The position numbers were made by a program, and so were the translations under genes. From positions 3,506,118 to 3,570,117 of the forward strand of contig NC_023757.2 of NCBI RefSeq assembly GCF_000499845.2: DNA of 64,000 bases. Direction: 5' to 3'. The DNA comes from Phaseolus vulgaris. Taxonomy: Eukaryota; Streptophyta; Magnoliopsida; Fabales; Fabaceae. Below the pieces are notes generated by a model, which did not search any database, was not told where the DNA came from, and was given only the letters and a program-made list of their open reading frames with translations. Of this stretch, positions 46,460 to 58,262 are shown one piece after another (position 1 is the stretch's first letter; the number at the start of each line of letters is the position of its first letter).

Positions 46460-49400
46460 AGTATTGCAGTTGTAATAGTGAAAGTTGAAATTTTCAACAT
46501 GTGGGACCCACATGAGAACAAAATATTGATGCTGGGTAGTGGCCATGAGATGGTCCAATTTGGTCAGCCTTGTTGGCTTTGGCTTTGTCTATTTGGAAGT
46601 TTCAGCCTAAAAGGATGCAAAGGGAGATTTGGGGATCAGTGTACACTGCTGAGATGTAAAGTTTGAAGAGATTAGACCATACTTTTAAAGAACAAAATAT
46701 ATTATTAATAGTTTTTTTCTCACATCATTTCATTTAATTTTATCAACAAATAATGTGTATTCAATCAAGACTGCAGGCATGATAGAAATAACAACTACAT
46801 TAATATATTATTATATATCTTTATATAAAGGGATTTTTTTTATGTAAATAAATTTATTTTTATTAATATTTTATTTTAGATATTTTAGTTATTTTTTTAT
46901 TTTGCAAGTATTTATTAAATAATTAATTATTTTTATAATTAATTAAAACTGCTTTTTTATTTTATATTTAAGATTAATATACTGTCATTTTATAAAATAG
47001 TTATAATTCTAAATTTTAAATATGGAGTAGTTTTTAAATTAAATGCGAAACGAAGTAGTTTATTAAACATAAAACAGTTTATTAAAACATGCAACAGTAT
47101 GATGGTGAAACCCTTTTTTTTCATATTTTCATATTATAGTTTTTATATCTTCTTATCATTTGTTTTTAAGTTGTTATCCATTATTAACATTTTATTTTTT
47201 AAAAATATAAAATTAAATAAATAGATATTTAAATATTAAATATAAATATATATCAATATATTAATAATAAAAATAAAAAGTACAGATTGTGTCATTTATG
47301 TTCCTACTAGTAGTAATAACATCCTTAACTGAAAAAGTAAACAAAAAAAATCAAATTAAAAATTGGTAATGTTAGGTATGTTTTGCAGGATTTAGTTGTT
47401 TATTCTATTCATGACCTAGCTGTCTTTCAATTCCTAGTCAACTTTTTTAATGATTAATAAATTGAGTGTTGATATAATAAATTAGGGTGTTCTGTGTTCT
47501 GTTTAGAACTGCGGTTGATACTACAAAGACTTAAAATTCTCTTGCTTAAGAAGCCCGTGACTTTTTTCAATAACTAAGAAAAAATAAAAGTTAACCTCAA
47601 TAATGAATCCCTCATGTTATTTACTTAAACAACACAAATTATAATTCACACTCAAAAATGAGTTGAGAAATAACTTATTTCTCAATACCAAATTTCAGTT
47701 TTTTTTTAAAGTGTTCAATGCATAATTTTTATTAATTAAAAAATTTTACGGTAAAATTAGAAAAAATAAAAAATTGAAATAATTTTAGAGCATGCGTGAA
47801 GTTAAGTTATGATATTTTGAATAATCTGAAAATTTAAAACATATTTAACAAAATTAAATGACATTGTAACAAAATTGGGGATGTTGATAAAAAAAATAGG
47901 AAATTGTGTATGTTTTAAAAATTGTATTGTATTATAATTGAAAATGCATAATTTGGAACATTTTAATAAATGAATAGATTATTATAATAAAGGTTAGAAA
48001 TTTTTAATAATGATAATCCATAGTTAGATTATAATATGATGAGTTTTAATTAATTTTGAGAATTTGAAAATTGTGTAAGCTGTTATTAAAATTGATATTA
48101 TTGTTTAATTTGAAATATAATTGATGATAAAAATAGATTTTATAATAGTTAACTTTTATAATAGTTATTTTACAAGTAGCTTAATTATTTGTTAAATTTT
48201 ATAATAGTTGTCCTTATATATTGCTAAATTTTATAATATGAGTATAAGTTGTTAAATTTGAATCATGAATTGTTATACTTATGATTTAAAAATAAAATAA
48301 AAGTGTGCATGTGTCAAATGTTAATGTTTATAGTCAGAGTAATTTTATAAAAGTTAATTAATCAATTTCTATATAATTAAGGTAACAAGTTTGAGTTAAT
48401 CTCTTTATATAATCAGAATGCATTTAATTTGGAACAATAAAATAGTTTTTACCAAACTGTTTTTAATTTTAAAAACAAAATCTAGAAATGTAAAAAGTAT
48501 TTTTTTTTAAATTGAGAAATTAATAAATTTTTCTAGCGGTCGAATCAAATCTATAATCACTCCTAATCAAGAACTAAACTAAAACATAATTAATCTAAAA
48601 AAAATTAAAGTGAGTAAAATTAACTTGGTTATAAGATTGATGAAATTTTTAAATAGACACATTTACTTCGCAAGTAATTTACTCTATTATTCAAATCAAA
48701 TTAATTCTTATAAATTATTTTGGGACTAAAAGTGTTATTAAAACGCCATTAAATATTAAATAATCTAAACAAATACTTATTATTAATTAAAATTTATTAA
48801 AAACAAAAAATTATATAATTCCTACCTTTTATTTATGATTCTGTAGTTGTTAACACACTTATCTTGAGAAATTCATTTTTAAATACAAAATGAGTTTTTA
48901 CATTGATTTTTAGTAAATTATTATGTACATGTTGTTAATCAATCCTACTAAAATTTGAAATATGACGAATGGTAATTAGTTTTAATTGCCTTTTTTTTTA
49001 AATGGTAGAAACACATTGAACTGAAACATATAAATGTTTGGTATTGCAAGAATCCTACAGAAATACATATAGTTAAAAATTTGTACATATATATTACATT
49101 TTTTTAATCAACAATAAAAAATAATATAAATTTACATTTTTTTAATCAACAATAAAAAATAATATAAATTTACATTTTTTTAATCAACAATAAAAAATAA
49201 TATAAATGAAAATATTTGGAATACTCCAACCCAGATACAATACGCCTAGTTCTTAGCCAAAATTCGTACATATCCAGCTTACTATAATACAAAAAAATAA
49301 GACAACAACATAACTCATGTCAAGGATATAAGATATGATATCTCCAGAAATGTATGATATATCCAGAAATGTATGTTGATTAACTAGTATCCTAGTTTGT

Positions 49401-50175
49401 GTGTTTTAATTAAAGTAGTTGAAAATTTGAAGTACTGAATATATTAATTGTTGTGTGAATTGAAGATTTATGAGGATATTAGAATTGAGCTGCCATGATG
49501 AAGAATTTGTAACAGTGGCATGATTATAAAACAATTGGCTATTACATTCAGAAGAAGTGTTCCTGAGAATAGTTGTGTTTGTAGAAAAGATTAGTAAAGT
49601 TGGAAGTAGGAAATGGACAAGTCAAAAGAGAATCCCCACATCTCAGTTTCCTGGCCCTTTCTTTCAATAATGCAGATGAGTTAGCTTTAAAGATAAGCTG
49701 TTGCCACAGTAATGAGTTGAGTCTCACTTGTGAAGGCTTAATAAATGCATTTGAATTCTATGTCATATGGATATGTGATAGCAACAGGTCAAGTGTCAAA
49801 TTTGGCAACCACTTAGGTTGTAGAGATTGCAATCATTTGTCTATTACCTTACCCTATTGCATACTTTTCTAAACTGCAAAATTTGTGACCATTTCTTTCA
49901 TAATTAAGGACTGTTATTGTTGTTGCCAGGAATTTTCCTTTGATTCTTCTTCCCTAAAGTTTGATGGAATAAGAAATATTTGGCAAGGACCTTTCCAAGA
50001 AGTATGAAGTTTCCTCATTTACTGAAAAACCATTAGTACACATGAAAGATAATGGCTAATGACCAAACTACAGATAATTTAAACCACAGACTAAGACTAC
50101 CCTTATGAAGCTACCAGGAAGATGTTTTCTTCTTCTTTTTTTGCATATGTATTTGATGGTGCTACTTACTATATC
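46460..50175. other. Intergenic AT-rich DNA
   Basis: No gene supported. 46700-49100 is very AT-rich and featureless. A 38-base tandem repeat lies at 49094-49207. The stretch 49440-50100 is less AT-rich. It has a 90-residue open frame at 49600-49872 that matches nothing I know, and it may include the 3' UTR of the minus-strand gene that ends at 50176. Confidence 0.6.
49094..49207. repeat. Three 38-base tandem repeats
   Basis: The unit TTACATTTTTTTAATCAACA plus AATAAAAAATAATATAAA repeats three times. TTTAATCAAC occurs at 49103, 49141 and 49179. The copies look identical, so the expansion is recent. Confidence 0.9.
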
Positions 50176-51405
50176 TCAGGCTTTGAACATGAACTCTTCA
50201 TCTCTTTTCCTTGAGCTTCCCCAATTTGAATGGTATCTGAAAATCCACCTCCAACCCTTCATGCTTTTCCTTCCCCTTTTGATTCCTCTGTCATTCACAG
50301 TGATTCTACATGACCCTCCATTGGTTAAAACTCCATCGCCTACCAAGCCCCCATAAGAGCCTCCCCCATCATGTGCCATGAAATTGCCACCTCTAAAAGA
50401 AGAGAAGGCGTCACCAAGGTTTCTCATCTTTGAACCAGAAAACTCATGCTTGGATTCTGCTGAGTAATCAAGCTTCAAGTCAATAAAGCTAGATTCATCC
50501 ATGCCTTTGAAATCACTCTCCCTGAGTGAAAACACACGCCTATTTGCCCCATAGAACCCCCCATCACCATCCATTAGGCCACCACTCTTCTTCCCACCAC
50601 CCTTGAGATTGAGATCATTGCCACTTTCATAATCAAACAAGAAATCCCTCCTCTCCCCATCAAAACCACTCCTTCTTGGCTCAGCTTCACTGTATCCACT
50701 TCTTCTCCCAGATTCCAACATCAAACCCCCATTAACCCCAGAACTCCTAGCTGCAGAAATTGAGCTTCTGGCACCTGACAACACTGAATCCCCACCGTCC
50801 TCAGATCCAAATAGTCCTCCCCCTCTGAAGCTGCATAGTGACCTGGACCTAGACACACCCCCTTGATCCAGCATCCACATCTCATTCCTTTCATCAAACC
50901 CAACAACACTTCTCCCACAATCCTTCTCCTTTTTCTTCCTAAACAACTTCCCAATTCTCCAAAATCCACCATGCCTCTTGATCTCAACACAGCTGCTGCT
51001 GCTCCTCCTCAGCACCACAACCTCCTCCTCCTTATCTTTGGCCTTACTGGGATTCAAATGCTGGAGAACTGGGGTCTCATTCTTCTCATTCTCAATGAGA
51101 AACGATACCCTTCCAACGCTTCCCACCTCAACAGTGCATGAATTGCGGTGGGAGATCATCTCATCAGAGCAAGAACAAGAAGAAAGCCTTTGCTCTCCAC
51201 AGTCAGAACACACAAGCTTGACCAAACGGTCCTTGAGACAATATGCACATATACCAACAGAAGAAGAAGAAGGGTGTTTCTTACATGGGAGTTCTGAGGA
51301 GGAGGAGTAGTAGCAATCCATGTCATTGGCGTAAGCTTCCACACCTTTGTTCCTCTCCTTCATGGCTTCAGATGGAGCCTCAAAAGTAAAGTGAAAAAAT
51401 GGCAA
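50176..51405 (-). CDS. Cys-rich N-terminal, Gly/Ser-rich protein, OCTOPUS/DUF740-like
   Basis: An intronless frame of 409 residues. Residues 41-79 hold a compact Cys/His cluster, CKKHP then GICAYCLKDRLVKLVCSDCG and SSCSCS (C41, H44, C53, C56, C66, C69, C77, C79), with spacing suited to metal binding. The C-x2-HP...G-C-x2-CL-x2-RL pattern resembles the N-terminus of the OCTOPUS/DUF740 family. In Arabidopsis, OCTOPUS is a polar plasma-membrane protein of phloem precursors. The middle is low-complexity, rich in Ser, Gly, Arg and Asp (SGARSSISAARSSGVNGGL), with repeated SRRSGF/RRSG phrases and probably disordered. The C-terminus is basic with KGWRWIFRYHSNWGSS. No membrane segment or signal peptide is seen. 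A second in-frame ATG at 51363 (MKERNKG) could be the true start. The family call is tentative; the frame is convincing by length and composition. Confidence 0.8.
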   Translation of the reverse strand: MPFFHFTFEAPSEAMKERNKGVEAYANDMDCYYSSSSELPCKKHPSSSSVGICAYCLKDRLVKLVCSDCGEQRLSSCSCSDEMISHRNSCTVEVGSVGRVSFLIENEKNETPVLQHLNPSKAKDKEEEVVVLRRSSSSCVEIKRHGGFWRIGKLFRKKKEKDCGRSVVGFDERNEMWMLDQGGVSRSRSLCSFRGGGLFGSEDGGDSVLSGARSSISAARSSGVNGGLMLESGRRSGYSEAEPRRSGFDGERRDFLFDYESGNDLNLKGGGKKSGGLMDGDGGFYGANRRVFSLRESDFKGMDESSFIDLKLDYSAESKHEFSGSKMRNLGDAFSSFRGGNFMAHDGGGSYGGLVGDGVLTNGGSCRITVNDRGIKRGRKSMKGWRWIFRYHSNWGSSRKRDEEFMFKA

Positions 51406-52330
51406 GGGGCTAGCTAAGGTCTATGAAAGAAAGAGAAAAACAAGAAAAGGGACCAAATACTTGGCTTGTAGAAGCAGCCTCCCCTTTGAAGCTATGAGTA
51501 AAAGGTAGAGAATTTGAATGTGAATGAATAAAGGGGTGATGTTTAGAGTGAGTGAGTGAGAGAGAGAGAGAGAGGAAGCACAGAGGCGTTTCCTTTACGT
51601 TTTCTTTGCAGGAAAAACAGTGATAGGAAGGAAGAGAAAAAGGGTGATGCAAGAAAAGAAAAGAAAAAATAAAGCACTAGCTCCTGCAGGCATTATTATG
51701 TAGGGAAGAGAGTGAAACAGCAAAATTGAGTGAAGAAGTGAACAAACTCTTTTCATCACTTAATACACTTGCATGCATTGCATATGTTGATAAATAACTA
51801 TGTGTGTATGTTTCTTTGAGTGTGAATATCAAACACTATATCTCCATTCCCCACCGTACCACTTTGAAGTGCCACTTCAGAGACCCTCTTTCTCACTCCC
51901 TCCCTAACAAAATTCAAAAAAAGTGCATTGGAATCATCTGCTCTTGAAAACCCATCAATCTTTCATATGAACTGTCAACAACATTTTCCCAAGGAGTTCC
52001 TCTCTTCCCCTGACTTTTGCATGCCATTGGCATAGATGGCATAGAGCTTTGACAATAAATCCTACACCCCAATACCCACTTTGCATGTGTCCCCTTGGAT
52101 TAGTGGGTTCAGAAAGCAACCCTTCATAGTAACATCAGTGTGGCACGCATATTCATTTCTCCACTCTCTTTTTTGCTCCCTACCATCATTCCTTCTATTC
52201 TATTCTATTCATTTCATTTCATTTCATTTCTCCCAAACCAAACCATACTTCCTCGATCATAACCACGTGTCCCACCCACGTATCTACCTTCTGCCTCTCT
52301 CCCTCTCTCAATAACATTCACAACCACCTT
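51406..52330 (-). promoter_or_regulatory. Upstream region of the Cys-rich gene, with GA/CT and TTTCA tracts
   Basis: Just upstream of the start codon on the minus strand there is a CT-rich leader with (GA)n on + at about 51558-51574. Such tracts are common in plant 5' UTRs. At about 52190-52230 lies a run of (TTTCA)n units (ATTTCATTTCATTTCATTTC). No clear TATA box could be chosen. Confidence 0.4.
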
Positions 52331-52558
52331 GTTTTCTTTCCTCAAATTCATTTTACAACATTATGATTCAATTCAACATAAATTTATCATCTATAACCAT
52401 AACTATTAAAAGTGTCAATAAATAGTGTAAACAATTCTTAATTTAGATTATGTTATAAATGATCTCATGCTACTTAAGTAAAAAATAATATTTTCTTTAA
52501 TTTTAAAAAAACTAAATAAAAAGAAAAATAAACTAATATATTTATGACACAATAATTA

Positions 52559-52577
52559 ATATATATATATATATATA
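52559..52577. repeat. (AT)n microsatellite
   Basis: About nine AT units. Confidence 0.85.
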
Positions 52578-52624
52578 ATATTTTTTATTATATTCAAAAT
52601 GCATGAGTGTTGAGAATACATGAG

Positions 52625-52948
52625 TGTTGTGTTTGTATAGTCCAACCAAAATCAAAAGAAAGTAATGATGAGAAAACGCACGCGGAAGCAACACACACAA
52701 TCACGAATCAATTGCAGAAAAATAAACGACACAAGATTTAACGTGGTTCGGTCGTCAACTGCAACCTACATCCACACGGGCAACTATTAAATTTTCATTC
52801 TATCTTGTTGCGCACCAATTACAAGTACAATGATCTCTTTAAGTAGAGATAAATAAAGATAATAAAAGGGACACAATGATTAAGCCCACCCACTAAAACA
52901 TGGTGTCTACTCAACCCAACCCAATTGGTCATGACTTCATACCCAACA
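52625..52948 (-). mobile_element. Solo LTR (inverted copy of the one at 54366)
   Basis: On the minus strand it starts TGTTGGGTATGAAGTC and ends CAAACACAACA, with TG...CA termini. Internal blocks are GGGTTGGGTTGAGTAGACAC, TACTTAAAGAGATCATTGTA, GCGCAACAAGATAG, CGTGTGGATGTAGGTTGCAG, CGTTAAATCTTGTGTCGTTT and ATTGATTCGTGATTGTGTG. These recur in the same order, on the other strand, at 54366-54617. No internal retroelement sequence adjoins either copy. No clean 5-base target duplication was found. Confidence 0.7.
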
Positions 52949-52949
52949 A

Positions 52950-54365
52950 GTAAGTGATTCAAGAATATCAATTACAATATCAACACAAATTTGTCATCCA
53001 TTACAATATCAATATATAATTTAATTGTGTAAGAAATTCTTAATTAATTTAGATTATGTAGTCACCGTCACCACCTTCTGTATGAATCAAGATAAAAAAT
53101 AATTTAAATATATTTTTCTCTTTCTTAAAACTGTAATAGAGATCAAAACTTCAAACTAACAATATCTAAAATGTGTTAACTAAAATCATTTAAATGGATT
53201 TGAGATTGAAAATAGAGGATTCGTTCCCTTATTCCCAATAAACTTGTCATTGAAAAATTCCAATCATAAAAATTTACTAATCACTCATAAAAGTTAAGTG
53301 ATTGTCATTCTCATTCTCTTTCCTATGTCTAATTTGCTTCTTGAAAAAAATCTTGTAAACATGTTTTTCATTTATTTCATATATGTATAACGTGTTTTTA
53401 ATTAAATATTTCCCTAATCAAGAGATGAGTGGTGTGAATAAATGGTTTTGAAGCATGAGATTGAGAATGAATGGTGAGCAATTTGAAGCATGAGTTGATT
53501 GAGGTAAGAGACTAAGTTGATCCATGATTGGGCAAGAGATGAGAGAGGCTTGGCGTGCCGTATTCATTCAATTCTCTATCTTGTCTTTTCCACATAAGGA
53601 CTCCTTCATTTCTATGAGCATAGCAAGTGATCATAACATGTGGGGAGTGGAACAAAGAGCCACCATTTTAACAACAATAAACTTCAAAAGGTAGTGTAGT
53701 TGTTAATTTAATTGTCCCATTTATTTCTTTATCTATTACCATTATTATTGCATCACAATAATTTTTCTTTTGGGAGGAGGATCTATTTCCATGGCCCATT
53801 GGAACTTCAAATGTGTGATATCAATGCCATAAAGAGTTGGATGGACAGAGACCACTTTAATCACTAAACTTATTGCTACAAAAAGTATTTGACAAGAACT
53901 TATTTCCTTTTTTTAATTTTTTATTTGGGTAGCTGCATATTTAATTGCAATATTGTTTATGTTTTATATGAAACCAAAATCATTATTCCAACTCATTTAC
54001 ATTTGAAATTTAAACCAGTTAAACTATCTCTTTTAATTGAATCATTGATCATTTGCAAAAAAAAAAAAATTACTTATAACTTTAAAATATCACAAATTAT
54101 ATTTCGGTTTAATAACTCCTTTTCAATTTCTTTTATTCTATGTTTTTAAAAGCTAATTAGCATAGTTAGTTCCATCAAATTAATGGTAATGAACAGTAAC
54201 ACAGACATGAACAATAAGAGTCGTGTTAAGTGAGATGTGATATGAATAAGTGATATCTTCATCTTTTAAAAAAGTGGGATAAATTGATAATATTAAAAAA
54301 ATAGAGCAAAGTTAAAAAATATTATAATGATAAAAAATCTAATAAACCCTTATTTGAGTTAAATT
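52950..54365. other. Intergenic DNA between two inverted LTR copies
   Basis: About 1.4 kb, AT-rich, with no coding region or retroelement domain recognised. Confidence 0.6.
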
Positions 54366-54617
54366 TGTTGGGTATCAGAACGAATTGGGTTGGGCTGATT
54401 AGACACCATGTTTAGTGAGTGATTTAATATTTTTTCTTTTATTATCTTTACTTAAAGAGATTGCCTGTATTTTTGTACGCAACAAGAAATAAATAAAACT
54501 TAATAATTGCTCGTGTGGACGTAAATTGTTGTTAACGATTGAACCATGTTAAATCTTGTGTCATTTATTTTTTTTAGTTGATTCGTGATTGTGTGTTCTT
54601 GTGTTTCTATTAAAATT
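54366..54617 (+). mobile_element. Solo LTR (inverted partner of 52625-52948)
   Basis: Starts TGTTGGGTATCAGAACG and carries GGGTTGGGCTGATTAGACAC, CTTAAAGAGATTGCC, GTACGCAACAAGA, CTCGTGTGGACG, TGTTAAATCTTGTGTCATTT and TTGATTCGTGATTGTGTG, in the order seen in the minus-strand copy. It is more diverged and lacks some internal segments. Confidence 0.65.
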
Positions 54618-55861
54618 GTTTTGAAAAAGTATTGATAATTTAACCTAAATTATACCCTGGATTCAAATCTGATAGAAAGTGTTTTGTATAGGCATAGCAA
54701 AGTGACAACACGAAAAAGCAGTTTCCACTCTCTTTGTCTCACCAAAACAGGTACTATTATGGCTGTTTGGCAACATCCTTCTACACATTCTTCACTTTTT
54801 TCCCCTAAAATCTTCAACTGGACCCATCTTTTTTATCAACACTAAGACATTTAAATTTTAAATCTTAAAATTATAAATTAATTTTTAATCTCACTTAGTC
54901 TTGTACTTACTTTGTTTGTTTGGATTAAATAATGGATGTGAGTGAAAAAGAAAAAAAGGAAAGTAGAAAGTGAGATGATTTAGATGAAGAGAAATAGGAT
55001 GGAAAATAAAAATAAGATTTGTGAAAAATTGTGAATTATTTGATAGTTATAATAAAATTTAAAAAATTATAAAATAATCTTTTAGAAATGTAGATTAGAA
55101 TTAAAAATTAATATTAAATATTAATAAAAATACATATTAATAATTCAATTTAAATTAATTTGTTGTTTATTTATTTTATTATAATATAAAAATATATATT
55201 AATAATTTAATAAACAAATTATAAATATTATATATGTATATTAAAACATATTTTTTTATACATAATCAACATATATAATTTATTAATTTGTATAAAAAAA
55301 TAACGCATAATCAAACTTTTCTTCCAAATCTCTTCAAAAATACGAAGAAAATTTCAGATAAGTCTCCTAAAGTCTCTTGAAATTTTTAACATAACTTCAT
55401 ATTTAGGCTATTATTCTTTATGAATTGTTAATATAGTGATTGACTCTTTCAATAGATTTAGAATAACCTCTGTTCTTATAACAATTTAGAAAATAAACTT
55501 TAAATTTCACAATTCTATCAAGAAAATACCTTATAAAATGAGTTCACATTCAACAATTATATATTATAATTTAAAAATCAATATTTAAAGAAAAAAAATT
55601 ATAAATAAAACACATTATGTAGAATGTTGTGATTTAGTCAATATTAATATTAGGCCAAGTTTGAATTGGTGGTCACAATAAGTATATGTATATATTTTTC
55701 AATCCCATATTGTTTAATCACTTACACATCAGAAAAAGTCAAATTTGATTAAAGCATTTTTCTCATGAGATAGGCATATATACGTCGCATCATATTATTA
55801 ATTTTATGTCATACACGTTTTTTTAAAATTAAATTATAACAATATTTCTTAAGATGTTTTT
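54618..55861. other. Intergenic AT-rich DNA
   Basis: Nothing recognised. Very AT-rich from 55020 to 55620. Confidence 0.6.
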
Positions 55862-55990
55862 TAAATTAGGTTAAAAATCTCACATTAATTAGATATAAGA
55901 ATATTTCACTGTATATAACTGGGTGCAAATCTCATTTCATGAGCCGATTTTATGAAATTGAATTAGGCTTAAAGTACATATATTCTAATT
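55862..55990 (+). mobile_element. TRIM-like LTR copy
   Basis: Blocks AAAATCTCACATTAATTAG, TTTCACTGTATATAACTGGG, TGCAAATCTCATTTCATGAG and TTGAATTAGGCTTAAAGTAC match in order the short LTR at 42998-43124. The TG start and CA end are lost. Confidence 0.55.
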
Positions 55991-56564
55991 CAAAATCTCA
56001 TTTAATTAAAACCAAATACAACTCTTTGGCATGCTAATTACTTTTGTGTTTGATTCATAGAATATAATTATTTTTATTGGTTATGTAATAAAAAATTTAG
56101 AATCAAATAATGGTTACTAACGAAGCAAGAGTGACCCAAAACATGTTTTATAATGAACATAAATACTATATTATACGCTTTAATTTTACCAATAAGATGT
56201 GATTTGAAAAGGATAAATAATCACTTCTCATTACGTGAAAGATCGTAAAGAGGTCATAAAAATGAACATGGCTTACTCAGATTCTTCATTTTCAGTAACA
56301 TCTTGTTGTGCCATTAATTCGGGTGTTGGGGAAGATGCATTCATAAGAAAATAATCATTGATGAACAAAAGTCAATGCATTTTATTCTTCCTTGAGTGCC
56401 TTCAAAATGGTCACCAATCCCAACGTCACAAATAGTACCATGTAAATTATAATTTTTATTTTAATGGGTACACATTAAATACATCTTCTTTATCTATCTT
56501 GAGTCATAATTTCAAAATTTTAAATTTTATAAAAAAATTCTTTAACAATTAAATAAAATTATAT

Positions 56565-56660
56565 TAAGAAGTGAAATTTAAGTTTAACTCAACTTTATGT
56601 GAAATTTGCACTTATGCTCTTATTTATAGTCAATATAGGATCTTCAACACACTTCTCTCA
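56565..56660 (-). mobile_element. TRIM-like LTR copy, inverted
   Basis: On the minus strand it reads GTGTTGAAGATCCTATATTG then ACTATAAATAAGAGCATAAG, TGCAAATTTCACATAAAG and TTGAGTTAAACTTAAATTTC. This is the order of the short LTR at 42998-43124. Confidence 0.5.
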
Positions 56661-56754
56661 CGTCGATGTTGTCAATTTATTCATGCAACTATATATTTAC
56701 AAATGGTCCGATAGTGGATAACCTCTTAAATCCAACAAATTTTCGTTAAGATAA

Positions 56755-56905
56755 ATTATAATTATGATATCATATTAACAACTGAACCTTAACTTAAATC
56801 AACCTTCAAAAATCGGTTTATAAGATAAGATTTGCTTCCGCTCATATATTATGAAATGTTTTTATCTTTAGTCGATGTAAAATCTAACGAATTATAAAAT
56901 ATTTA
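56755..56905 (-). mobile_element. TRIM-like LTR copy with primer-binding-site remnant, inverted
   Basis: On the minus strand it reads TTCGTTAGATTTTACATCG, ACTAAAGATAAAAACATTTC, GCAAATCTTATCTTATAAAC and GTTGATTTAAGTTAAGG. After a short gap comes TGATATCATAA, a decayed form of the TGGTATCAGA primer-binding site. Confidence 0.5.
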
Positions 56906-57895
56906 TATTAGACTAAAAATTGAAAAAAAAAATCTTAAAATAATATAATGAAGTGGGAACTATAGAAATAAACTAAAACGTGATGTCACTACTCTTATAT
57001 AAATCACAAATCTATTATTTATAAAAATCTAATTATAGTTTAACTTTTAAGTTTTCTAACATTTAACAATTTTCTACAATATTAATCTCATTGTTAGTAG
57101 TGATCTACTTATACATAAATTAAATGTGTAATTAAATTGTTGTAAGAACTAAACAAAAACAAAAAAAAGTGAATTTAAGTTTTGTTTATAAGATTTTGTT
57201 GTATAGAAAGTGTGGCATGAGAATGAGACACATAATGGTGGTGGTGGCACGCTCCCTAGCATGCACAATCCTATTGAATCATTGGGACAAAGAGGCAGAA
57301 TAGTATATTGCTTAAGCAATGCTGCATTGTCTCACCCTTTTTTTCCTTTTTTTCTTTCACTTTTTTCTTCTTCTTCTTCTTCTTTATATTCTCTATGGTA
57401 AATCTCTTGAGTTTGTCGTAATTTATAAATATTAGGGTAATCATGATGTTTCCTTGGTCTTTGCTCACTAATTATTTTGTTGTGTTTGCAATCAATTAAG
57501 GTATAAATGATTTGGGATCCTAGTAATAAAATACACTTACATCGAGCCATCCAACAAAAAAAGTGAAAGAGACCCAAAAAAGATAAAAGAAAAAATAAAA
57601 TAAAGAAAAGAAAGAGATTTGTCTATGTGCTTTCTTTTCAATCATAAATGATTAAATGCAATTAACCTACTAAGTTATGCCCATGTTGCCTGTCTGACAT
57701 GCACCCTAATGGGCCCCATCTTAGTCCTATAGCTCCTCACTTATTTATAATAATCTACCAATTAATTAACAATAACAATAGTATTTATTTCAACTTTAAA
57801 TTTATTAAGATAATATATTATTATTGTATTCGAAGTATTGTTGATTTATAATTTTTTTTATGATAAATTAAATTTATTGAGATAAAATATTCTAT
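56906..57895. other. Intergenic DNA with a CTT microsatellite
   Basis: No gene recognised. A (TTC)n run of about six units lies near 57366-57384 within a pyrimidine tract. The region 57200-57320 is less AT-rich but has no family match. Confidence 0.55.
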
Positions 57896-58262
57896 TACAG
57901 GATGGTCGAGAGGCTGAATAGTCAACAAGGCCGAATAAATCTAAGAATAAACAATAAATACATGATTGACTGTAATTAAAACAATTTAGGTATAAATTAT
58001 GATTAAGTCACAATTGGGTCCTCGTCTGAAATCCAAGAGCAGACCCATTATAATTGAGACTCATTCCAAAGTTATAAATATTAGAGAAGACTCAACGTCA
58101 AAGGTAATCTTTCACTCTTAACTAATCGACATATTGTACTCAGACTAACTTGAGCGTCGGAGCACCTTCGCGGATACCCCACTCCACTTTTTTGTTGAAA
58201 AAGGACTTACAAGACGGAAAGACGTGAGAACGAAGCTACAAGAGTCATTCTGAAAAGGAAAT
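57896..58262 (+). mobile_element. Gypsy-type LTR fragment
   Basis: Contains ACTTGAGCGTCGGAGCACC followed by TTCGCGGATACCCC, the same R-U5 style motif found inverted at about 8838-8866 (minus strand TGACTTGAGCGTTGGAGTGC). Upstream GACCCATTATAATTGAG and TATAAATATTAGAGAAGACTC could be its promoter part. No coding region of the element remains. Confidence 0.5.

Noticed and set aside
49600..49872. 90-residue plus-strand frame
   Set aside because: No family resemblance and no gene structure; it may lie in the 3' UTR of the minus-strand gene.
50863..51310. Plus-strand frames of 92 and 110 residues
   Set aside because: They are antisense shadows of the Cys-rich gene and consist of low-complexity Ser/Leu sequence.
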